A DNA stretch of 64,000 nucleotides from Kitasatospora sp. NBC_00374 (GTDB taxonomy: Bacteria; Actinomycetota; Actinomycetes; Streptomycetales; Streptomycetaceae), in NCBI RefSeq assembly GCF_041434935.1, contig NZ_CP107964.1:4278001-4342000 (forward strand). The letters are read 5' to 3'. Both the position numbers and the translations under genes were made by a program. Positions 32,899 to 43,533 of the stretch are shown here, piece by piece. Each line of letters starts with the position of its first letter. Within the stretch, counting starts at the first letter, position 1. A model generated the notes under the pieces. It had not been told where the DNA came from, searched no databases, and worked only from the letters and a program-made list of their open reading frames with translations.

Positions 32899-33875
32899 GT
32901 CCGGTCCCCGCCCCCGCCCCGCATCTGCCAGCCGAGCTGGAACAGCGTCTGCGCCCCGTAGCGCTCGCGCAGCCGGGAGATGTGCCCGGCCACCGTCCGT
33001 TCGCTCAGGCCCAGCCGGGTCGCCACCGCCCGCTGGGTCAGCCCCTTGGCCAGCAGGCGGCCGACCCGGTCCCCGGCGGTCCTGGTGACCCGCTGGGGGC
33101 CGAGCTCGCGCCACTGGACGATGTCGGCCCGCTCCCAGTCGCGTTCGAACAGCCGGACCAGGAAGTGCACGGTGGCGGGGTCGGAGAGCAGCACCGCGCG
33201 GCTGTGGTCCTCGGCGGCCGGGATCACGGCCACCGCCCGGTCCACGATGATCATCCGCTGGAAGGGCTCGTCCAGGACCCTGACCTCGGCGCCGTGGGCG
33301 GTGAGGTCGAGGGCGTAGGCGACGGCGGCCGGCTCGCCGAGCACCAGCGGCTGGTAGAGCGTGCGCATCCGGGCGTCCCGGCGCAGCAGGGCGAGGTCCT
33401 GCCGGCGGGTCAGCTCCATCGACTCGGGCTGGCGCGATCCGGGCTGCACGGTGAGCAGCTCCCGCTGGCACTCGGAGACCAGCTCGGCGATCCGGTGGCG
33501 GATCCGCTCGCGCCCGTCCACGTAGCTCACGTGGTCGCGGGCCTCCGGCTCCCTGGGCAGCGCGTCGTAGGCGCGGGTGAGCGAGGCGAGGCGTTCGGGC
33601 AGCCGTTCGGCCTCCAGCAGCAGTCCGGTGGCCTGTGACCGGAGATCGGCGCCCACCCGGTCGCCGACCAGGCGCGGGCTGACCGCCACGTAGGAGCGGT
33701 CCATCGGGTGGGGCATCACCAGGCCGATCCGGACCAGTTGGTCCAGGCTCGCCCGGTCGGCGGCGGTGACGCCCTGGCTGGGGATGCGGCCGCCCTCGGC
33801 GAGGATGGCGAGGTAGAGCTGGCGGGCGGGCTCGTCCGGCACCCCGGAGCCACCGGTACTGGTCTCCGCAGCCAT
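32895..33875 (-). CDS. LuxR-type HTH regulator, first gene of a coupled trio
   Basis: A 326-residue regulator from ATG 33875, with GGGGG at a fair distance upstream. Same plan as its paralogues: winged-helix-like N-terminus (PARQLYLAILAEGGRIPSQ), the segment DHVSYVDGRERIRHRIAELV, PLD-like region (MRTLYQPLVLGEPA, QRMIIVDRAVAVIPAAEDHS), and HTH (LLAKGLTQRAVATRLGLSER) ending FQLGWQMRGGG. It heads a three-ORF unit with GTGA overlaps. A long gene-free region with palindromes lies upstream. Ligand and targets unknown. Confidence 0.86.
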   Translation of the reverse strand: MAAETSTGGSGVPDEPARQLYLAILAEGGRIPSQGVTAADRASLDQLVRIGLVMPHPMDRSYVAVSPRLVGDRVGADLRSQATGLLLEAERLPERLASLTRAYDALPREPEARDHVSYVDGRERIRHRIAELVSECQRELLTVQPGSRQPESMELTRRQDLALLRRDARMRTLYQPLVLGEPAAVAYALDLTAHGAEVRVLDEPFQRMIIVDRAVAVIPAAEDHSRAVLLSDPATVHFLVRLFERDWERADIVQWRELGPQRVTRTAGDRVGRLLAKGLTQRAVATRLGLSERTVAGHISRLRERYGAQTLFQLGWQMRGGGGDRT

Positions 33876-34273
33876 GACGTGTTCCCCCTGCCGACCTCGT
33901 CCGGAGCCGGATCATGATCGCAGCAGGCCGGCGGTCCCAGCGGGCCGAACCACGGGGCCGGCAGCAGCCCCCTACCTGCGCGCCCCCCGGGGCCAGTGCG
34001 CGGTGCGCTCTGAAACCCCGGGAGACCCGCCGGTGTTACACAAGGCCACGGTGCTTTCGGTGAGGCGGAGCAGCAACGCCTCACCGACTCCGGTTCCCGG
34101 GGGCCATCACCACACATGGCGTCCCGGCCGGCGCTCCTCCCCCTGGTGCGTGGTGCAGCAACACCTGTCACACCTCGGGAGGAGCAAGTCACCTTCATCG
34201 GGCTGCGGCTGCCCGGCGACCTGGCGTGTCACCACCTTCACAGTGTGACGCGCGGGGAACAAGTGCTGCCCTG

Positions 34274-34305
34274 TTGCAGGTTCCCGCAAGTGCAGAAACC
34301 TGCAA
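34274..34305. repeat. Inverted repeat TTGCAGGTT/AACCTGCAA
   Basis: Nine-base perfect arms (34274-34282, 34297-34305) with a 14-bp spacer, about 400 bp upstream of the regulator trio. Could be an operator or an RNA hairpin. Confidence 0.6.
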
Positions 34306-34578
34306 CGGTGGTGGGCAATCGAGGGTTTCTCCCGCGTGCGACTTTCACCCCGCTCACACATTTCCGGATGGCCGACCGATCGTTCGCCGGAGTGGAACGT
34401 GCCGCTCCCGAAACGCCCTCCCGAAACCCTCGCCGGACACCCGTTCCGCGGGAATTCGATCGGGCACCCAAAGGTCTACGCGCGTATCCTCCGGGTCGGC
34501 CGGACCTGCCGGATTCCAACAGAACGACCCAGGGCTGCGGGCCGGCGACGCGCGTCCGGCCGGCCCTGGCCGTTGGAT

Positions 34579-34602
34579 CGTGATCGATTCTGGTTGATCA
34601 CG
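34579..34602. repeat. Inverted repeat CGTGATC/GATCACG
   Basis: Seven-base perfect arms (34579-34585, 34596-34602) with a 10-bp AT-rich spacer in the gene-free region. The spacing of about 17 bp between arm centres suits a dimeric regulator. Binding protein unknown. Confidence 0.5.
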
Positions 34603-34855
34603 GTGAGTGGTCCGCGACGGTCCGGCGCATGACAGCCGTCGCGACACCGCCCCCCGCGGGCCGTCCCAATTCTTCCGGAAAGGCACAGGCCAGTGGGGGG
34701 ACGGCAGCAGGGCGACGCAGCACGGCAACGGCCCTCCGCGGGCCGCGGGAATTCCGTTCCGCCGCCCCGCCGCGCGACCACCGGAAAACGAGCGGCGGAA
34801 GTTCCGGATTCAGTCGGCCGGAAGCATGAATTCCGGCATTCCGCGACCGGCCGGC

Positions 34856-35986
34856 TCACCGCGCCAGCAGCCGACCGCCCGCCAGTGCGGCCACCGTCCG
34901 CGCGCCCGTCACGGCCCAGGCCGCGACCAGCAGGACGAACAGCCCGACCGCGACGGCGGTGAAGCCGCCGAAGCCGGTGTGCCGGGCCAGGCCGGCGGAC
35001 CCGGTGACCACCGTGCCGACCGGGAAGGTGAACGCCCACCAGGTCATCCCGAACGGCATCCCGGCCCGCCAGGCGCGCAGATTGGCCGCCGCCGCGACCA
35101 GCAGCCACAGCAGGGCGAAGCCCAGCACCGCCACCCCGAACAGCACGGCCAGGTGCAGCGCGGACGGTCCGAGCCCCGGAGCGGCCACCCGGGCGGCGTC
35201 GGCGAGCTGGTTGACGGCCGTGGTGGACTGCCCGAGCGGCCCGAGCACCAGGAACAGCGTGGGGGTCAGCACCGGCGCCGCCACCTTGCTGTGCACCAGG
35301 CCGGCGAAGACCACCGGCAGGACGGCGAGCACCGCCAGCATCGAGGCCCCGAACAGTGCGTAGCAGCCGTAGAGCATGGCCGTCCTGGCCGTGCCCGCCG
35401 CCAGGTGCGGGACGAGCGCCGGGCCGAGGGCGGCGGCCACCATCGGGGCGACCACCGGCAGCAGCCAGGTGGGGTCGGCGCGCAGCGCGGACAGCCGGTG
35501 CCGGGTGATCATCAGCGCCGGGATGCCGACCGCCACCGCGACGGCGTAGCAGGTGCCGGCGGTCCACAGCACCAGGTCGACGGCGACCGCCGGCCCGGAG
35601 CCGATCAGCGGGGCGCCGACCGCCAGGGTGCCGTAGCCGACCGCGAGCAGGGCCATCGGCGGGCAGCCGTAGAAGACCGCCGCGGCGGGGTCGTCCAGCA
35701 GTTGGGCCCGGGCCGCCGCTCGGTGCCGCACCAGGTGCGCGGCGCGGGCCGGGACCAGCACCAGCAGCAGGGCCAGCGACAGCACCCAGGCCGCCCGCGC
35801 CAGCCCGGTCAGGCCGGGGACGGAGACCGGCAGCGCGGCGGCGGCGTTGCCGACGATCGCGGTGCCCATCACCGTCGCGTACCAGTTGGGCCCGAGCCCG
35901 CCGAGGTCGAACCGGCGGGCGCCGGCGAGCCCCCGGCCGGCGGCGGGCCGCGCGGCGGGGGTGGTGGGGAGGGTGGAGGTGGCCAT
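34856..35986 (-). CDS. TDT-family transporter (TehA/malic-acid-transport type)
   Basis: Membrane protein of 376 residues with about ten hydrophobic helices, as expected for the tellurite-resistance/dicarboxylate (TDT, SLAC1-like) family. Typical elements are GPNWYATVMGTAIVGNAAAA at the first helix, the central GPLGQSTTAVNQLAD, and MPFGMTWWAFTFPVG late in the protein. ATG 35986 follows a GGAGG stretch. It probably moves C4-dicarboxylates, sulfite or another small anion. It is divergent from a LysR regulator that is its likely controller. Confidence 0.87.
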   Translation of the reverse strand: MATSTLPTTPAARPAAGRGLAGARRFDLGGLGPNWYATVMGTAIVGNAAAALPVSVPGLTGLARAAWVLSLALLLVLVPARAAHLVRHRAAARAQLLDDPAAAVFYGCPPMALLAVGYGTLAVGAPLIGSGPAVAVDLVLWTAGTCYAVAVAVGIPALMITRHRLSALRADPTWLLPVVAPMVAAALGPALVPHLAAGTARTAMLYGCYALFGASMLAVLAVLPVVFAGLVHSKVAAPVLTPTLFLVLGPLGQSTTAVNQLADAARVAAPGLGPSALHLAVLFGVAVLGFALLWLLVAAAANLRAWRAGMPFGMTWWAFTFPVGTVVTGSAGLARHTGFGGFTAVAVGLFVLLVAAWAVTGARTVAALAGGRLLAR

Positions 35987-36034
35987 GGCACCACCGTGCC
36001 GGGCCGGCCGGCGTCCCGGTAGCGACCGACGGCC

Positions 36035-36046
36035 TATGGGGACATA
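36035..36046. promoter_or_regulatory. LysR-type site TAT-N6-ATA
   Basis: TAT (36035-36037) and ATA (36044-36046) lie in the 70-bp divergent spacer between the transporter and LysR genes. LysR proteins usually bind an interrupted T-N11-A dyad, which this resembles. A -10-like TAACCT overlaps it and ends 6 bases before the LysR start. Confidence 0.45.
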
Positions 36047-36056
36047 ACCTGGCTGT

Positions 36057-36971
36057 ATGACTCTCTCCCCGCACGTCCCCGAGATCGGCGCGCTGGAACT
36101 GCTGCTCGCGGTGGTGCGGTTGGGCAGCGTGGGGCGGGCGGCGGCCGAGCTGGGCGTCAGCCAGCCGGCGGCCAGCGCCCGGATCAAGGGGATGGAGCGA
36201 CAGATCGGGGTCGCCCTGCTGGAGCGTTCACCGCGCGGCTCCCGGCCGACCGAGGCCGGCCGGCTGGTGGTCGAGTGGGCCCGCGGTGTGGTGGAGGCCG
36301 CCCAGGCGCTGGACGCCGGGATCGACGCGCTGCGCGGGCGCCGCGACGCCCGGCTGCGGGTGGTGGCGAGCCTGACCGTCGCGGAGTACCTGATGCCGGG
36401 CTGGCTGCTGGCCCTGCACCAGGCCATCCCGGGCACCGCGGTGACCCTGCGGACGGCCAACTCCGCCGATGTCGCGGCACACGTCCTGGCCGGTGACGCG
36501 GACCTCGGTTTCGTCGAGGGCCCGCACACCCCGCCGGGGCTGTCCGGGGCGGTAGTGGCGGCCGACCGGCTGGTGGTCGTGGTGGCACCCGGCCACCCCT
36601 GGGCCCGCCGGCGCGCCCCGCTCACCGGCCCGGAGCTGGCCGGCACCGCCCTGGTACTGCGCGAACCGGGTTCGGGCACCCGCGAGGTGCTGGACCAGGC
36701 CCTGGCCCCGTACGGCGGGACGGCGGCGCCGCGGCTGGAACTGGCCTCGTCGACCGCGCTCAAGGCGGCCGCCATGACCGGCGCCGGCCCGGTCTGCCTG
36801 AGCGAACTCGCGGTGGTGGAGGAGCTGGCCACCCGCCGGCTGGTCGAGGTCCCGCTGGCCGGGGTCGACCTGCACCGCCCGCTGCGGGCGGTCTGGCCCT
36901 CCGGTCAGCGTCCGGCGGGCCCGGCCCGGGAGCTGCTCGGACTGACCCGCAAACTGCCCCGGCGAGGCTAG
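36057..36971 (+). CDS. LysR-family transcriptional regulator
   Basis: A 304-residue LysR protein. The winged helix is near residues 10-70 (LELLLAVVRLGSVGRAAAEL, SQPAASARIKGMERQIG), followed by the periplasmic-binding-like effector domain (about 95-300). No ribosome site precedes ATG 36057, but TAACCT sits 6 bases upstream, so the message may be leaderless. The divergent transporter is the probable target. The next feature after its stop is the clpB HAIR element, 8 bp away. Confidence 0.92.
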   Translation: MTLSPHVPEIGALELLLAVVRLGSVGRAAAELGVSQPAASARIKGMERQIGVALLERSPRGSRPTEAGRLVVEWARGVVEAAQALDAGIDALRGRRDARLRVVASLTVAEYLMPGWLLALHQAIPGTAVTLRTANSADVAAHVLAGDADLGFVEGPHTPPGLSGAVVAADRLVVVVAPGHPWARRRAPLTGPELAGTALVLREPGSGTREVLDQALAPYGGTAAPRLELASSTALKAAAMTGAGPVCLSELAVVEELATRRLVEVPLAGVDLHRPLRAVWPSGQRPAGPARELLGLTRKLPRRG

Positions 36972-36978
36972 ATTCAGA

Positions 36979-37003
36979 AAGTTGAGTGGAATAGACTCAA
37001 CTT
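36979..37003 (+). promoter_or_regulatory. HAIR operator upstream of clpB
   Basis: AAGTTGAGT (36979-36987), seven bases, then ACTCAACTT (36995-37003): a perfect 9-bp inverted repeat with the 7-bp spacing of HspR sites. TTGAGT within it can serve as the -35. It lies 84 bp before the clpB start, so HspR very likely represses clpB. Confidence 0.9.
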
Positions 37004-37086
37004 AGTGCATGCTGGAGTCAGCAGGGTCGGCGCGGCCACAGCGCCCGGCACGGAAGAGACAGACCACAGAGAGGGGCACGACAGCA

Positions 37087-39693
<2,607 letters not shown>

Positions 39694-39695
39694 CC

Positions 39696-39735
39696 GGACG
39701 GCGGGCCCGGCCCCCGTCACCGGGCCCGCCGGTCC
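39696..39735 (+). terminator. Terminator after clpB
   Basis: GGCGGGCCCGG (39700-39710) pairs with CCGGGCCCGCC (39720-39730); the outer GGAC and GTCC extend the stem with a one-base bulge. It begins three bases after the stop codon. Confidence 0.85.
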
Positions 39736-39886
39736 CGTCGCGCTCCGCGGTCGGACACTTCGCCCGGAGCGTGATCACGAAGCCCTGCGCTCCCTGTGCC
39801 GCGGGCCACCGATGAGGCAGGATGGAGAGGTAAGCAGGGCGGCCCCACGTGGACAGCCACCCTCGTGAACCGTGAAGGGACCCCCC

Positions 39887-40447
39887 GTGAGCATTGACCC
39901 GTCCTCGATCCCGTCGTTCGGCGCGCCCAAGCCCCCGCAGGGTGGCGGCCAGCCCGGGGGTCCGGCCGGTCCGCCGCCGGTGATCGTCCCGGACCAGGCG
40001 CTGGTCACCCAGCTCCTCGACCAGATGCAGCTCAAGCACGTGGTGGACGAGGAGGGCGACCTCACCGCGCCGTGGGAGGGTTTCCGCGTCTACTACATGT
40101 TCCGCGGTGAGCAGAAGGAGCTCTTCGCGGTCCGCGCCTTCTACGACCGCGCCTACCCGCTGGAGCAGAAGGCCGAGATCCTCGACCTGATCGACGAGTG
40201 GAACCGCGAGACCCTCTGGCCGAAGGTCTACACCCACACTCATGAGGACGGCGTGGTCCGTCTGATCGGCGAGTCCCAGATGATCATCGGGACCGGCGTC
40301 AACCTGGACTACTTCGTCTCCACCACCGCCAACTGGACCCAGGCCTCGGTCGGCTTCGAGCAGTGGATCGTCGAGCGCCTCGGCCTGCAGAAGGAGATCG
40401 AGGGCGAGGAGGAGGGCGGCGACGACGCCTCCTCCGACGAGAACTGA
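39887..40447 (+). CDS. YbjN-domain protein
   Basis: A 186-residue protein. GTG 39887 has AAGGGA 7 bases upstream. A Pro/Gly-rich lead of about 35 residues precedes a YbjN-like domain (HVVDEEGDLTAPWEGFRVYY, AFYDRAYPLEQKAEILDLID, WNRETLWPKVYTHTHEDG), ending in an acidic Glu/Asp tail. YbjN proteins resemble type III secretion chaperones in fold and are of unknown function in actinobacteria, where this one is widely conserved. Cytosolic; no signal peptide. Confidence 0.88.
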   Translation: MSIDPSSIPSFGAPKPPQGGGQPGGPAGPPPVIVPDQALVTQLLDQMQLKHVVDEEGDLTAPWEGFRVYYMFRGEQKELFAVRAFYDRAYPLEQKAEILDLIDEWNRETLWPKVYTHTHEDGVVRLIGESQMIIGTGVNLDYFVSTTANWTQASVGFEQWIVERLGLQKEIEGEEEGGDDASSDEN

Positions 40448-40606
40448 CCCCACCGCGCACCCCGCACGGCCCGTCCCCCCTCGCCGGGGAGGCGGGTCGT
40501 CGTGCGTCCACGGGCCGCCCGGCCGGCCCGCCGCGCGCACGGCGGGCTTGTCCCCCACCGGTCACGGCGTCGAAGATGAGCCCGACGACGAGCTGAGGAG
40601 CCCGGA

Positions 40607-41767
40607 ATGAGCGAGCGGCCGCTGCTGAACCGCAGGTTGAACGGTCTTGGCACGACGATCTTCGCGGAGATGTCGGCCCTGGCCACCACGACCGGTTCGA
40701 TCAACCTCGGTCAGGGCTTCCCGGACACCGACGGACCCGCGTCGGTGGCCAGGGCCGCCGCCGACGCCGTACTGACCGGCCGCGGCAACCAGTACCCGCC
40801 CGGCCCCGGCATCCCCGAGCTTCGCACCGCCGTCGCCGAGCACCAGCAGCGGTTCTACGGCCTGGCCCACGACCCCGACACCGAGGTGCTGGTCACCGCC
40901 GGTGCCACCGAGGCGATCGCCGCCGCACTGCTCGCCCTGCTGGAGCCCGGCGACGAGGTGATCGCCTTCGAGCCGTTCTACGACTCCTACGCCGCCTGCA
41001 TCGCGATGGCCGGCGCGACCCGCGTCCCGCTCACCCTGCACGCCCCGTCCTTCCGCCCCGACCTGGACGAGCTGCGGGCGCTGGTCACCCCGCGCACCCG
41101 CCTGCTGCTGATCAACACCCCGCACAACCCGACCGGCACCGTGCTGACGCCCGAGGAACTCGCCGCCATCGCCGAGCTGGCCGTCGAGCGCGACCTGCTG
41201 GTGGTCACCGACGAGGTCTACGAGCACCTGGTGTTCAGCGGCGGCCACCACCCGATCGCCGCCCTGCCCGGCATGCGCGAGCGCACGGTCTCGATCTCCT
41301 CGGCCGGCAAGACCTTCTCCTTCACCGGCTGGAAGGTCGGCTGGGTCACCGCGAGCGCGCCGCTGGTCGCGGCCGTCCGCACGGCCAAGCAGTACCTGAC
41401 GTACGTCAGCGCCGGCCCGTTCCAGTACGCGGTGGCCGAGGCGCTGCGGCTGCCCGACACGTACTTCGACACCCTGCGCGCCGACCTGACCCGCAAGCGG
41501 GACCTGCTCTCCGACGGGCTGTCAGCCGCCGGGTTCCAGGTCTTCAGGCCCGAGGGCACGTACTTCATCACCACCGACATCACCCCGCTGGGTGAGAAGG
41601 ACGGCCTGGAGTTCTGCCGCTCACTGCCGGAGCGCTGCGGGGTGGTCGCCATCCCCAACGTCGTCTTCTACGACAACACCGACGCCGGCCGCAGCCTGGT
41701 CCGCTTCACCTTCTGCAAGCAGGACGACGTGCTCCGGGAAGCGGTGGCCCGGCTGCGCCGGCTCTGA
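40607..41767 (+). CDS. PLP-dependent class I/II aminotransferase
   Basis: A 386-residue fold-type I enzyme. ATG 40607 follows GAGGAG. Landmarks are INLGQGFPDTDGP, the cofactor-region VTAGATEAIAAAL, NTPHNPTGTVLT, the Asp-x-x-Y cofactor contact VTDEVYEHLVF, the Schiff-base lysine in SSAGKTFSFTGWKVGW, and the C-terminal RFTFCK with the carboxylate-binding Arg. The pattern is close to the kynurenine/methionine aminotransferase (YbdL) and DapC-like group; the exact substrate cannot be told. Confidence 0.93.
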   Translation: MSERPLLNRRLNGLGTTIFAEMSALATTTGSINLGQGFPDTDGPASVARAAADAVLTGRGNQYPPGPGIPELRTAVAEHQQRFYGLAHDPDTEVLVTAGATEAIAAALLALLEPGDEVIAFEPFYDSYAACIAMAGATRVPLTLHAPSFRPDLDELRALVTPRTRLLLINTPHNPTGTVLTPEELAAIAELAVERDLLVVTDEVYEHLVFSGGHHPIAALPGMRERTVSISSAGKTFSFTGWKVGWVTASAPLVAAVRTAKQYLTYVSAGPFQYAVAEALRLPDTYFDTLRADLTRKRDLLSDGLSAAGFQVFRPEGTYFITTDITPLGEKDGLEFCRSLPERCGVVAIPNVVFYDNTDAGRSLVRFTFCKQDDVLREAVARLRRL

Positions 41768-41777
41768 CCCCGGCCGG

Positions 41778-42371
41778 CTACTGCGGGGCCAGTGGCATCG
41801 CGTCGAACCCGTCGAAGAGGTACGCGTACACCTGGGCCCGGTAGGCGGTCAGCTCGCGCTCATCGGGGAACCGCACGTAGGTGAGGCCGTACCACTGGTC
41901 CACCGTCATCGGCTTGTTGCGCACGAGGTGGAGCAGACCGGCCTTGACGGTGTCGCGGTAGTCCGGCCACGCCCGGTCGAAGGTCTCGCGCAGCAGCCCG
42001 AGGTCGTCGACCGCCTCCACGCCCAGCATCCCGGCGCAGAAGTTCACGAACCGCCGGTCGACCCCCGGCACGTCAAGACCGAGGTCGGCCAGCGCGACGG
42101 TCGTCGGGTCGGTGGGGCCCCCCGGGTGCGGGTACAGCGTGGTGTTCCAGAGCTGCTCCTCGTCCGCCGGCCCGGCGGCGGAGGCGCCCTCGTAGGCTCC
42201 GCCGAGGTTCTTGATCAGCACATCGGTGTCGTCGTGGGTCTCCGTCATGCCCCGGGCGAACTCCCGGACGTGCTCGGCCCACTCGCGCAGCTCGTCCTCG
42301 TCCACATCGGGCCAGTTGAGGCCCGTCAAGTCCATGATCCAGACAAGCTCGGACGGTAGGTCGATCGACAA
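41778..42371 (-). CDS. Chimeric protein: WXG/LXG-like secretion N-terminus plus unknown domain
   Basis: A 197-residue protein starting at TTG 42371, where GGGGGAGG lies 6 bases upstream. The first 60 residues (SIDLPSELVWIMDLTGLNWP, DEDELREWAEHVREFARGM) match the helical N-terminal domain that leads polymorphic toxins to type VII-like export. After EGAS near residue 64, where such proteins normally continue with a long linker, the sequence switches to an unrelated domain (DLGLDVPGVDRRFVNFCAGM, then MTVDQWYGLTYVRFPDEREL). It may be a small effector, an immunity fusion or a recombined remnant. Rare CTA and TTG codons occur. Confidence 0.7.
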   Translation of the reverse strand: MSIDLPSELVWIMDLTGLNWPDVDEDELREWAEHVREFARGMTETHDDTDVLIKNLGGAYEGASAAGPADEEQLWNTTLYPHPGGPTDPTTVALADLGLDVPGVDRRFVNFCAGMLGVEAVDDLGLLRETFDRAWPDYRDTVKAGLLHLVRNKPMTVDQWYGLTYVRFPDERELTAYRAQVYAYLFDGFDAMPLAPQ

Positions 42372-42854
42372 ACCAGGCCTCCCCCTCGGCTCCCCCGCAT
42401 GCCACGTGCCGAACGGATGGACGAACCGGCGGTCCACGTGGCTCCGGGTCGGGCCGACCACCTGACGGGCCGCCACCGCGCGATCCGGGGCCGCCGTTCG
42501 GTGGAAGTGCGGCGATCCCTCCCCGGTCACGAACGCCACCGCGCACGGGGGCGCACACCTGGCGCGCGCGGCGCGTGCGCGTAGGCACGGAGCGCACAAT
42601 GAGCAAGGTCCGTCCCGAGGGCGATCACATCAGATCCGGCACTGCGCCCAGAACGGTGAATGCTTGACAAAGATGGGTAAATCCCTGACGGACCCGGAGA
42701 ATTCGTGCTTCTCTGCTGCTGAATCTCCAGCCGGAATCCTTCCTTCCACGGTCGGCCGCGTCCTAGACCGCACAGCTCCGAACAACCCCGCCACCAGGCC
42801 GGGTCCGGTGCTGCACGGGCCGGCGCGCACGGAGCTGAAACGCGGAGCCCCAGC
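42372..42854. other. Gene-free region upstream of the DUF2617 gene
   Basis: No supported gene. The first half is GC-rich; 42590-42770 is AT-richer and contains a perfect -35-like TTGACA (42664-42669), but no matching -10 at 16-18 bp. It should contain promoters for both flanking divergent genes. Confidence 0.45.
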
Positions 42855-43412
42855 ATGCTCACCACACTGCAGACCTCCTACACGGACACCCGCGCCGGCG
42901 ACCTGGCCTGGTGCCTGGGCGGCGAACCGCTGCCGGCCCTGGCCGTCCGCGACCTGAGCCTCGACCACCTGTCCGGCCCCGCCCGGGACGGCGGCGGAGG
43001 TCCGGCCGAGGGCCGCTCCCGCGGCACCCTGCAGCTGCGCCTGCTGGGCGCGTCGCACCAGGTCGTGCTGGCCGCCGGTCCCGGCGAATGCCTGGAGACC
43101 GTCGCCTGCCTGCCCGGCCGGAGGACTCCGCTGCCGGCCCGGGTGGCCGAGCAGGTGGCGGGCTGGGAGTACGAGTTCGCGGCCCGGATCGAGGAGTTGC
43201 CGCCGCACGTCTTCGCCGCCCGCGCCCAGGAGCTGCTCTCCCTGGTGGAGGGGCATCCGCACGCGCTGGCCGGGGTCTTCCCGGGGGATCCGAGCGCGTT
43301 CACCGCGCTGGTGGCCCACTGCGAGGAGAGACGGGTGCTCTGGCGCACCTGGCACGCGTACCCGCAGGAGGGGCGGCTGGTCTGCACCCGCTCCTCGCTC
43401 GTGGTCCGCTGA
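42855..43412 (+). CDS. DUF2617 family protein
   Basis: A 185-residue protein, ATG 42855 after CGGAG. Recognised by the start MLTTLQTSYTDTRAGDLAWC, the central LRLLGASHQVVL and WEYEFAARIEELPPHVFAAR, and the end FTALVAHCEERRVLWRTWHAYP. This family is common in actinobacteria next to the membrane spermidine synthase, as here, but its function is not known. Cytosolic, no membrane helix. Confidence 0.82.
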   Translation: MLTTLQTSYTDTRAGDLAWCLGGEPLPALAVRDLSLDHLSGPARDGGGGPAEGRSRGTLQLRLLGASHQVVLAAGPGECLETVACLPGRRTPLPARVAEQVAGWEYEFAARIEELPPHVFAARAQELLSLVEGHPHALAGVFPGDPSAFTALVAHCEERRVLWRTWHAYPQEGRLVCTRSSLVVR

Positions 43413-43533
43413 CACTCGAACACCGACCAACGGGTCACCGACCGGCACACGATTGCGAATTGTCAACGCGTCGTCCGAGCTGTCCACCATATGGGTGCAG
43501 CTATCGGTGTCGGTTCTCGCCTAGCGTTTGTTC

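Larger units (their letters stand above)
33876..34855. other. Long gene-free region with several inverted repeats
   Basis: Nearly 1 kb without an ORF that has a believable start, codon bias and composition. It is of mixed GC content and contains the inverted repeats listed at 34274, 34579 and 34757-34800 (TTCCGCCG with CGGCGGAA, 28-bp spacer). It should include the promoter of the leftward regulator trio. Small RNAs cannot be excluded from sequence alone. Confidence 0.5.

Noticed and set aside
34116..34583. Plus-strand ORF of 155 codons in the gene-free region at 34 kb
   Set aside because: No ribosome site, mixed composition, and it runs through two inverted repeats; looks like chance.
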